NCBI GenBank assembly: GCA_934394595.1
Contig: CAKRRX010000059.1
Span: forward strand, 1 to 14,495
DNA length: 14,495 nt
Origin: an uncultured Blautia sp.
GTDB lineage: Bacteria > Bacillota > Clostridia > Lachnospirales > Lachnospiraceae
Direction: 5' to 3'
The translations under genes were made by a program, and so were the position numbers. The notes under the pieces were generated by a model. The model was not told the DNA's origin. It did no database searches and saw only the letters and a list, made by a program, of their open reading frames with translations. Positions 1 to 6,119 of this stretch are shown piece by piece; positions within the stretch are counted from its first letter, which is position 1, and each line of letters starts with the position of its first letter.

Positions 1-704
1 ACTGCAAAATCCATCCCCATCATAATATCATCTTCCTGATACAGTTCGGCCTCCGAAGGAAACAGATAAAACTCCCTGAGATATTTCTTTGCCTGCTTTA
101 CCTTCACAATGATCAGCATGCTTTCCGGTGCCGCCCCGCAAAAACCATCCTCCGGTGCATAATTTCCTCCAGCCACAGCCGCCATTCTGGTTCCATGACC
201 ATTTGTGTCTGTGGAGGGCACCAGTTCCATGGGATTCTCCGAAGCAAGAGCCTCATCAATCTGTTTTTTCCAGAAAACTCTTCCGTAAGGCACCGGTTCT
301 TTTTCATCCCCTTCCAATGTCTGATCCCAGATACATAAAATCCTGCTGCCCAGTTCATTTTGAAAAAGAGGATTCTGATAGTCAATTCCGGAATCTATGA
401 TCCCGATCACTGTCCCGGCTCCCTTCAACTGCAGATAAGGATGCTCCAGCAGCCGTGTGATCCCGGATGCAGACAGACTTCCCTGATCCATATGGGTATA
501 ACATTTTGGAATAAAACTGTAAGAATACGTATTAAAACTTAAGTCATCCAGTTCTGCAATGGGTGCATAGACCACTCCATAAACAGAATTGATCTTCTGA
601 AAACTAAGACCCGGGACATCGCCCAGGTCTTCATTAAAATTCCCCATATATTTTACAATAAAATCAGCATACAGCTCATTTTGAGCAGGCGACAGATCTG
701 ACAT
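1..704 (-). CDS. S8 family (subtilisin-like) serine peptidase, partial
   Basis: The reading frame is open from an ATG at 704 to the left edge, giving the first ~234 residues; the C-terminal part is outside the window. Two of the three subtilisin catalytic residues are visible: Asp104 in GTVIGIIDSGIDY and His170 in TDTNGHGTRMA. The catalytic Ser would lie beyond the edge. Residues 1-90 precede the catalytic core and could be a prodomain; I see no signal peptide. The stretch after the Asp (PLFQNELGSRILCIWDQ) resembles the clostridial CspB/CspC-type subtilisins, some of which act in spore germination. That role is not shown here, because this family has many paralogues of unknown function. The start is supported by GGAGG seven bases upstream of the ATG. 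It lies 51 bases after lgt with no terminator seen between them, so it is probably the last visible gene of the operon that starts near 3.2 kb. Confidence 0.9.
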   Translation of the reverse strand, partial: MSDLSPAQNELYADFIVKYMGNFNEDLGDVPGLSFQKINSVYGVVYAPIAELDDLSFNTYSYSFIPKCYTHMDQGSLSASGITRLLEHPYLQLKGAGTVIGIIDSGIDYQNPLFQNELGSRILCIWDQTLEGDEKEPVPYGRVFWKKQIDEALASENPMELVPSTDTNGHGTRMAAVAGGNYAPEDGFCGAAPESMLIIVKVKQAKKYLREFYLFPSEAELYQEDDIMMGMDFA

Positions 705-755
705 TCTTTTGCCTCCGCTTTCTTTTTCCCTAAAGCCTATGCCTGTTTTTTTCCT

Positions 756-1520
756 TTATGCCTGTTTCTGTTTTCTTCTTCCGAAAAACACAAGCAGCCC
801 CACACCGGCAGCAAAGGTAAACAGAGAAATAAACTGGGAAGTAGAAAGAACTCCCACACTTCCCCTTGCCAGATCTCCTCTGAAAAATTCCAGTACAAAC
901 CTTCCAGCACTATAAAACAGCAGATAAAAGGCAGCTGTCATTCCATCTTTTTTCTGATGCTTCAGTATAAAAAGCAAAATTCCGTAATTGGCAAAATCCA
1001 GCACACTGGAATAGATCTGGGTAGGAATCAGTGCCACTCCGTTTGGCGCAAAGCCTGACTCATGAAAGGTAACTGAAAACACACTGTCCGTCTCTTTTCC
1101 ATAACAACAGCCAGCCAGAAAGCATCCGATACGCCCAAAGCCCTGGGCAAGAGCCACAGAAGGAATCAGAGTATCAAAAAAACGGATAAACGGAAGCTGC
1201 TTAACCCTGCAATAGATCCAGGCAGTGAAAATTCCTCCAATAATCCCTCCAAACACTACAAAACCATCTGTCAGAGTGTCTCCCAGAAAGCCCGGATTCT
1301 TCAGAATGTTTTCCCATTCTGTCACCCAGTACAAAAGCTTTGCCCCAATAAAACCGCCCAGAACACACCATATCGCAAGATAAAAGACATGTTCATAAGG
1401 AAGTTTTCTCTTTTTGATTCTGTATTCTCCTGTAACATAGGCAGCCAGAATCCCAATAGCGATCATCAGGCCATATCCATACACCGTAAAAGGACCTATC
1501 TTCAGCAGCTCGTTTTTCAT
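756..1520 (-). CDS. lgt: prolipoprotein diacylglyceryl transferase (divergent Lgt)
   Basis: A polytopic membrane protein of 254 residues, about the usual length for Lgt, the enzyme that moves diacylglycerol from phosphatidylglycerol to the lipobox cysteine of prelipoproteins. The family signature is present as GRIGCFLAGCCYG (129-141), and the C-terminal YSAGRFVLEFFRGD block (203-216) keeps the Tyr, Arg and Glu that match E. coli Y235, R239 and E243. R130 matches E. coli R143. Three positions differ from the classical enzyme: F90 sits where E. coli has H103, C133 where it has N146, and C138 where it has E151. I recall other clostridial Lgt proteins with a GCCYG version of this motif, so this is probably a clade variant rather than damage. 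Its ATG overlaps the stop of the arginase-like gene by four bases (ATGA), which suggests translational coupling. Confidence 0.88.
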   Translation of the reverse strand: MKNELLKIGPFTVYGYGLMIAIGILAAYVTGEYRIKKRKLPYEHVFYLAIWCVLGGFIGAKLLYWVTEWENILKNPGFLGDTLTDGFVVFGGIIGGIFTAWIYCRVKQLPFIRFFDTLIPSVALAQGFGRIGCFLAGCCYGKETDSVFSVTFHESGFAPNGVALIPTQIYSSVLDFANYGILLFILKHQKKDGMTAAFYLLFYSAGRFVLEFFRGDLARGSVGVLSTSQFISLFTFAAGVGLLVFFGRRKQKQA

Positions 1521-2296
1521 AAAGTCTCTCTACCTTTCACATCTATCAGCCATTTTTTCCAGAAATCCAAAAGCCTCCTGTTTGCCTGGTCATTTTTATA
1601 ATTTTCGGTACTCTCCTTCGGATCACATTCCCCACAGATATCTACCTGAGAAATCTGCCCGTTTTCTGCCTGAAAACGCTCCAGCAGCTTTTCCAATCCC
1701 TCCAGCAGCTGTGTAAGCGTCATTTTTCCCTGGCTCCAGGTGGTGCTTGCATCCTGCTTACAAAGAACATCTTTGTCTATGGAAACGAACAAAGGCAGAT
1801 CTGTGGGAACTTCCTCCCACCATTTTCTCATAGGAAGCTCTTCTTCCGATACATACTTTACTCCACAGCGAAAACTCTCTTCCACCTGATCATAATCTGC
1901 CTGGGGTGGCCCGATCAGATACACCTCCCTGAGATTTTCCACTTCTTCAAGGGTACTGGCGATCCATCCTCCACAGGAAAGAAGCCCTCCAAATGCAGGA
2001 AGCTGCATATCCGTGTGATGGTCAAATACCAGAAGCCGAAAAGGTTCTGTGATCTTTGCAGCCCGGATTCTGCTCATATAATGATAATTACCGGAATCAA
2101 TAAAATAGATTCCTTCTGAAGGCAGATCCTCCAGTTTTTCTTTCAGTTCCTTCACTGCATCCTGATCGCAGTAACAGTTTGTGCCGGAAATTTCCTGCAC
2201 ATCCGCCCATACTATCTTTTCCTCTTTCCAGAACTGCTCCTCCTGATAAATTCCGGAAAAATCCAGAATCACGATCTGATCTTTCAATCTTTCCAT
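1517..2296 (-). CDS. arginase/ureohydrolase-family protein
   Basis: This 259-residue protein has the metal-binding set of the arginase-agmatinase-deacetylase-like fold: His72 (SGNYHY), Asp92, His94 and Asp96 (FDHHTD), and Asp174 and Asp176 (SIDKD). All six positions that bind the two Mn ions in classical arginases are therefore kept, so a working metal centre is likely. It is shorter than typical arginase (~300 residues), and substrate-binding motifs of arginase or agmatinase are not obvious, so the substrate is unknown. The gene overlaps the end of the DUF308 gene by 13 bases and the start of lgt by four. Start choice is uncertain: the GGAGG upstream is only one base from the ATG at 2296, whereas a TTG at 2287 lies ten bases from it and would give 256 residues. 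Pairing with lgt gives no metabolic clue. Confidence 0.85.
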   Translation of the reverse strand: MERLKDQIVILDFSGIYQEEQFWKEEKIVWADVQEISGTNCYCDQDAVKELKEKLEDLPSEGIYFIDSGNYHYMSRIRAAKITEPFRLLVFDHHTDMQLPAFGGLLSCGGWIASTLEEVENLREVYLIGPPQADYDQVEESFRCGVKYVSEEELPMRKWWEEVPTDLPLFVSIDKDVLCKQDASTTWSQGKMTLTQLLEGLEKLLERFQAENGQISQVDICGECDPKESTENYKNDQANRRLLDFWKKWLIDVKGRETL

Positions 2297-3207
2297 TCCT
2301 CCAGAACTTCCTCTTCTTCCGTTTCTGACGTTTCTTCTGTCATTTTCTTTTCCGGCTCACCTTCTGGCTGCTGAAGTTGTTCCTGCGGAATCTCCTGTTT
2401 CTCTTCTTTCTCCTGTTCAGCTGGGATTACCTTATTTTCTTCCAGAGAAGCTTCTCCTTCTGAAGTTTCTGTCTCAGGAACATCTTTTCCCGCTTCTTCC
2501 TCTGACTTTTCCTGATCTTCTTCAGAATTCATCTCCAAAACAGCCCCGTCAGATACCACTTCGGTTTGCGGATATTCTTCATATATTTCTGCCTCTGCTT
2601 CTTCGTAGGGCTTGTAAGACTTATCGATTTCTTTCTTTTCCTCTTTTTCCGGAATTTCTTTCTTCATTCCATGGGATAACAGAAAATAAAAAATAATATC
2701 CACTACGCCATTTATCACAAAAATCCAGCCAGCCACCTGCATGGTAACCTTCAGCTGGGAAAAAGGATTGATAAGGATCAGCACGCCAAGCGCAACAAAC
2801 AGAAGAGCTGCTGCCAGAAAAGCTTTCCAGGTTCCAACTATCCTCTTTTTCAGTTTCAGGCTTCCCCTCAGCATCCAGATACTGTCTACCAGAATAAAAG
2901 CTCCCAGTAACAGAGTCAAAAGCTTCACCACGATCTGCGGATTCATAAACAAAAAGACTCCGATCACCATTACGATCACACCGGAAAAAAGATCCAGGAT
3001 CGTAGCATTTTCCTTTTCCATGACAAAAATAAACACATGGTAAAGCCCTGCTCCTATCAGAACCAGTCCAAATACTACTTTACAGAGAATATTCACAGTA
3101 TTCACCGGCATCAGAGCCAGGCTCAGACCAAAAAGTATAAAGAAAACTGACGTTGGAATCTGCCCTTTCAGTACCCTGTTTTTCTTCTCTTCCTTCTTTT
3201 CATCCAT
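2284..3207 (-). CDS. DUF308/HdeD-like membrane protein with acidic C-terminal tail
   Basis: The protein has 307 residues from the ATG at 3207. About six hydrophobic segments fill residues ~18-178, arranged as in the HdeD/DUF308 family (helix pairs separated by short loops, NP motifs after helices). After the last helix comes a ~128-residue hydrophilic tail very rich in Glu, with Lys, Pro, Ser and Thr, predicted to be disordered. E. coli HdeD is an acid-resistance membrane protein; function in Firmicutes is unknown. I chose the ATG at 3207 over an in-frame ATG at 3303, because a promoter-like element (3239-3267) lies inside the longer version and AGGAGG sits 12 bases upstream of 3207. That spacing is slightly long, so the exact start is not certain. 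It is the first gene of the operon that continues with the arginase-like gene and lgt. Confidence 0.82.
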   Translation of the reverse strand: MDEKKEEKKNRVLKGQIPTSVFFILFGLSLALMPVNTVNILCKVVFGLVLIGAGLYHVFIFVMEKENATILDLFSGVIVMVIGVFLFMNPQIVVKLLTLLLGAFILVDSIWMLRGSLKLKKRIVGTWKAFLAAALLFVALGVLILINPFSQLKVTMQVAGWIFVINGVVDIIFYFLLSHGMKKEIPEKEEKKEIDKSYKPYEEAEAEIYEEYPQTEVVSDGAVLEMNSEEDQEKSEEEAGKDVPETETSEGEASLEENKVIPAEQEKEEKQEIPQEQLQQPEGEPEKKMTEETSETEEEEVLEEWKD

Positions 3208-3238
3208 AGTAATCCATTGCCTCCTGTCCTTTTTGGTC

Positions 3239-3267
3239 AGTATAACGCTTTTGTGCATTTTCGTCCA
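3239..3267 (-). promoter_or_regulatory. sigma-A-type promoter for the DUF308-arginase-lgt-protease operon
   Basis: On the minus strand a -35-like TGGACG (3262-3267) is followed after 17 bases by TATACT (3239-3244). Transcription would start near 3232, about 25 bases upstream of the chosen start codon and just before its AGGAGG. The -35 is a weak match to consensus, so this is a moderate prediction. Confidence 0.5.
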
Positions 3268-3319
3268 CAAAAACCGGAAAAGTTTGTAAATTCCATCACC
3301 CATTTTTTTACTTTTTTAC

Positions 3320-3347
3320 TTGAAGTTTTTTCATACCGTATTATAAT
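3320..3347 (+). promoter_or_regulatory. sigma-A-type promoter for the SGNH-DUF4358-MBOAT-DHHW operon
   Basis: TTGAAG (3320-3325) and a perfect TATAAT (3342-3347) are separated by 16 bases, with T-rich tracts just upstream (3303-3318) that could act as an UP-like element. Transcription would start near 3354, about 45 bases before the TTG start codon at 3399. It is divergent from the promoter at 3239-3267; about 50 bases separate the two -35 elements. Confidence 0.72.
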
Positions 3348-3398
3348 AATGTCGAAGGAAAACGAATTTTATCTTTTTATATATCGGAGAAATGTATC

Positions 3399-4187
3399 TT
3401 GAAAAGTCTGAAAAATAATAAAATCATTCTTGCCGTTATCCCAGTTACCGTAGTGCTGGCTGCAGGGATAGCTTTTTTTTGCTCTCATTCCGGCAATTCA
3501 TCCAGCCAATGTTCACAAAATGTAGAACGTCTCAAAGAACTGGAAACTGCTGATATCTCAGCTATTGAAGAGCAGGTCCGCAGTCTTTCCGAAAAAGACA
3601 AACCTGCAAACCGCGAACCCTCCACAGAGGAAGGTGTCCTTGGAGAAGTCCTTACTGATGTTCAGATCAAGCAGGCCTTTCAGGGCAGCGTGATCGTAGG
3701 TGATTCCATCACGGAATCCATTGCAGAATATGGATTTCTTGACACCAGTATTGTTGTTGCCAAGCTTGGACTTCGTATCGATGACGCTGATGAACAGATC
3801 AATACTGCCATCAACCTGAATCCAAGTACTTTTTTCCTGTCATTTGGTGCAAATGACCTGGAAATTTACAATGGGGATCCTACCGGATTTATTGACGCAT
3901 ACCGAGAAAAGGTCAATCAGATCAAAGAGGCACTTCCAGATACCCCTATTTATATCAACAGCATTCTTCCCATTCAGCAAAGTGCCATTGCAGCAAGTCC
4001 TGCACTTGCCTATTATGATACTTTTAACCAGGCACTGATTGCTTTCTGTGAAGAAAGCGGATGTACCTTTATTGACGATGCTTTCCTTGTGGACGAAAGC
4101 ATGTACGAGCCAGACGGCGAGCATATGATCTACAGTTATTATCCAAAATGGCTCACTTACATGGCAGAAAGGGCAGGTCTGGTATGA
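3399..4187 (+). CDS. membrane-anchored SGNH/GDSL-family hydrolase
   Basis: The 262-residue protein has one N-terminal hydrophobic segment (residues ~9-27). No clear lipobox precedes Cys28, so it is more likely a signal anchor than a lipoprotein. The rest should be outside the cell. SGNH blocks are seen in order: GDSIT (101-105, nucleophile Ser103), Gly124, GAND (150-153, Asn152) and DGEH (239-242, Asp239 and His242). The family removes or transfers acyl groups on polysaccharides and other esters. As the first gene before an MBOAT acyltransferase, it is probably an O-acyl transferase or esterase acting on the same polymer. The start codon is TTG, chosen because GGAG (3386-3389) is nine bases away and it begins a Lys-rich N-terminus ahead of the hydrophobic segment. 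An ATG at 3392 is in another frame and stops after eight codons. Confidence 0.88.
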   Translation: MKSLKNNKIILAVIPVTVVLAAGIAFFCSHSGNSSSQCSQNVERLKELETADISAIEEQVRSLSEKDKPANREPSTEEGVLGEVLTDVQIKQAFQGSVIVGDSITESIAEYGFLDTSIVVAKLGLRIDDADEQINTAINLNPSTFFLSFGANDLEIYNGDPTGFIDAYREKVNQIKEALPDTPIYINSILPIQQSAIAASPALAYYDTFNQALIAFCEESGCTFIDDAFLVDESMYEPDGEHMIYSYYPKWLTYMAERAGLV

Positions 4188-4675
4188 AAAACATCAAAAT
4201 AAACCTTACAAAGTCTCTTATCATAAAAGCTGCTATGGTACTTTTCCTTGTGATCTATCTTGGTCAGCTTTATGTTTCTGATTATGCGGCAGACATTCCC
4301 ATGGAAGATATTTCGGCTGCTCTGGAAAAAGTAGATAATGTGGCTGATCTTCCTGCACAGGGTGCCAATGGACTCAGACGTTTCTATCAGCTGGATGAGG
4401 ATTCCACAGCCGGCTGTTATTTTCGCAAGGCAGCTTCTCCCATGGCTGTGGAAGAGGTTTTTGTAGTAAAAGCAAACACAAGTGCTGACGCAGAAAGCTT
4501 TCTGGAACTTGCGCAGGCACATCTGGAAAGTCAGAAAAACATTTTTGAAGGTTATGGTACTGATCAGATGGCTCTCCTTGGTGAGGCTTCTGTGGAAAAG
4601 CGTGGACGCTATGTCTGGTATTTCTGCGGTGCTAATGCCGGACAACTTCGTCAGACCATTTTATCCCTGATATAG
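4184..4675 (+). CDS. DUF4358-like membrane-anchored protein
   Basis: A 163-residue protein with a single N-terminal hydrophobic segment (~residues 10-28) and an extracytoplasmic domain. The C-terminal half (YGTDQMALLGEA, then KRGRYVWYFCG) resembles the DUF4358 family known from Lachnospiraceae; its function is unknown. The start at 4184 overlaps the SGNH hydrolase stop by four bases (ATGA), and its stop overlaps the ribosome binding site of the MBOAT gene. It therefore sits inside a coupled unit and probably serves the same acylation machine, perhaps as an accessory or scaffold subunit. That role is inference from position only. An in-frame ATG at 4148 would lengthen it, but lies inside the hydrolase gene and adds a non-membrane stretch before the anchor. 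Confidence 0.8.
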   Translation: MKNIKINLTKSLIIKAAMVLFLVIYLGQLYVSDYAADIPMEDISAALEKVDNVADLPAQGANGLRRFYQLDEDSTAGCYFRKAASPMAVEEVFVVKANTSADAESFLELAQAHLESQKNIFEGYGTDQMALLGEASVEKRGRYVWYFCGANAGQLRQTILSLI

Positions 4676-4687
4676 GAGAATTTGATT

Positions 4688-6076
4688 ATGGTATTTAACA
4701 GTGTCATCTTTATTTTTTGTTTTCTCCCCATTTTCCTGCTGATCTATTACCTGGTACCCACCAGGTTCCGCAACCCGGTTCTTCTGGCAGGAAGCCTGTT
4801 CTTTTATGCCTGGGGAGATCCCACCTATCTGATCCTGATGATATTTTCCAGCTTTTTCAATTACTATATGGGAAAAGAACTGGGAACACAAGGAGAAAAG
4901 GGTCCATCCCGGAAGAAAAATCTGATCTTTGCCATTGTGATCAACCTTCTGATCCTCGGATTTTTCAAATACTGGGGATTCCTTCTGGATACCATAAACG
5001 GTATCACAGGACTTGGCTTTACTTATCCGGAACTGGCCCTTCCCATCGGCCTTTCCTTTTATACCTTCAAAAATCTGTCTTATATCCTGGATATTTACAT
5101 GGGAAAGACACAGCCCTGCGAAAGCTTTTATCTTTTCGCTGTGTACAGCACCATGTTTCCCCATATGACAGCAGGTCCCATTGTCCGGTATACTGATATC
5201 AAAGAGCAGCTTACCCGCCGTTCCATCAATATCACAAGACTTGGAGCTGGTGCAGAGCTTTTTATCAAGGGACTTTCCAAAAAAGTACTCCTTGCAGATA
5301 ATCTTTCTGCTCTGTACACCTCCGTTACCGCTTCCGGAACAGGTTCTTTTTTAGGTACCTGGCTCGCCATCGGAGCTTACACCCTGGAGTTATATTTTGA
5401 TTTCAGCGGTTATTCTGATATGGCAATCGGTCTTGGACAGATGCTTGGTTTCAACTTCCTGAAAAACTTTGACTATCCATACATTTCCACCAGTGTTTCC
5501 GAATTCTGGCGTCGCTGGCATATGTCTCTTGGAAGCTGGTTCCGGGATTATATTTACATCCCTCTTGGTGGAAACCGTGTCTCCACTGGAAAGCATATCC
5601 GCAACATCCTTGTAGTCTGGGCGCTTACCGGACTGTGGCATGGAGCAAGCTGGAACTTTGTTCTCTGGGGTGTATACTATGGGCTTTTGCTTCTTGCAGA
5701 AAAGTTCCTGCTGAAGGGTTTTCTGGAAAAGGCTCCTTCCTGGGTGCGAAATCTCTATACCATGGCTGCAGTGATAATCGGCTGGGTATTTTTCAGCCAG
5801 ACTACACCTGCTGCCATTGGAAAAATGCTTGGAGCCATGTTTGGATTCGGAGCTACCTGTTTTGCAGACAGAGCCTCTTTATACAACCTGAAATCAGGCC
5901 TGATCCTTCTGGTCATTTCCTGTGTATCCTGCAGACCAGGTCTGTATCAGCAGTTTAAGCAGCTGATCCGGCGTCATACCGTGATCGCCATTGTGATCAA
6001 CGCTCTGCTGTTTTTCCTGTGTATCGCATATATGATATACAATTCCTACACACCATTTATGTATCAGCAGTTCTGA
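4688..6076 (+). CDS. MBOAT-family membrane O-acyltransferase (AlgI-like)
   Basis: A polytopic membrane protein of 462 residues, close to the usual AlgI length (~460-520). It carries the MBOAT hallmarks: SEFWRRWHMSLGSWFRDYIY (271-290), then IPLGGNR, and the LTGLWHGASWNF block whose His318 is the expected catalytic histidine. AlgI-type proteins pass acetyl groups from a cytoplasmic donor to periplasmic or extracellular partners that acetylate polysaccharide. The ATG at 4688 is chosen because AGGAG (4674-4678) is nine bases upstream; a TTG at 4682 would leave only three bases. It follows the DUF4358 gene directly and precedes the DHHW gene, its likely transferase partner. DltB is a related MBOAT protein, but no dltA, dltC or dltD neighbours are present, so D-alanylation of teichoic acid is less likely. 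Confidence 0.93.
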   Translation: MVFNSVIFIFCFLPIFLLIYYLVPTRFRNPVLLAGSLFFYAWGDPTYLILMIFSSFFNYYMGKELGTQGEKGPSRKKNLIFAIVINLLILGFFKYWGFLLDTINGITGLGFTYPELALPIGLSFYTFKNLSYILDIYMGKTQPCESFYLFAVYSTMFPHMTAGPIVRYTDIKEQLTRRSINITRLGAGAELFIKGLSKKVLLADNLSALYTSVTASGTGSFLGTWLAIGAYTLELYFDFSGYSDMAIGLGQMLGFNFLKNFDYPYISTSVSEFWRRWHMSLGSWFRDYIYIPLGGNRVSTGKHIRNILVVWALTGLWHGASWNFVLWGVYYGLLLLAEKFLLKGFLEKAPSWVRNLYTMAAVIIGWVFFSQTTPAAIGKMLGAMFGFGATCFADRASLYNLKSGLILLVISCVSCRPGLYQQFKQLIRRHTVIAIVINALLFFLCIAYMIYNSYTPFMYQQF

Positions 6077-6119
6077 CCGGAGATATACTTGCCGGTACCT
6101 GCCATTATTTGGAGGACAC

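Noticed and set aside
113..400. Open frames on both strands at the left edge (minus 113-385 and plus 128-400)
   Set aside because: They lie across the S8 protease frame, which carries clear catalytic motifs and a good ribosome binding site; the alternatives have no recognisable domain.
3840..4645. Minus-strand frames across the SGNH and DUF4358 genes
   Set aside because: They are antisense to genes with clear motifs and coupled starts; no ribosome binding site or family resemblance supports them.
4661..5196. Overlapping frames on both strands in the 5' part of the MBOAT gene
   Set aside because: The MBOAT frame is full length with family motifs; the others are out-of-frame translations of the same DNA.
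4688..6076. DltB (teichoic acid D-alanylation) as identity of the MBOAT protein
   Set aside because: No dltA, dltC or dltD is adjacent, and the partner is a DHHW protein, which fits AlgI-type acetylation better.
6077..6119. ACCGG/CCGGT inverted repeat between the MBOAT and DHHW genes as a terminator
   Set aside because: The stem is only five bases with an 11-base loop and no U run follows, so transcription probably continues into the DHHW gene.
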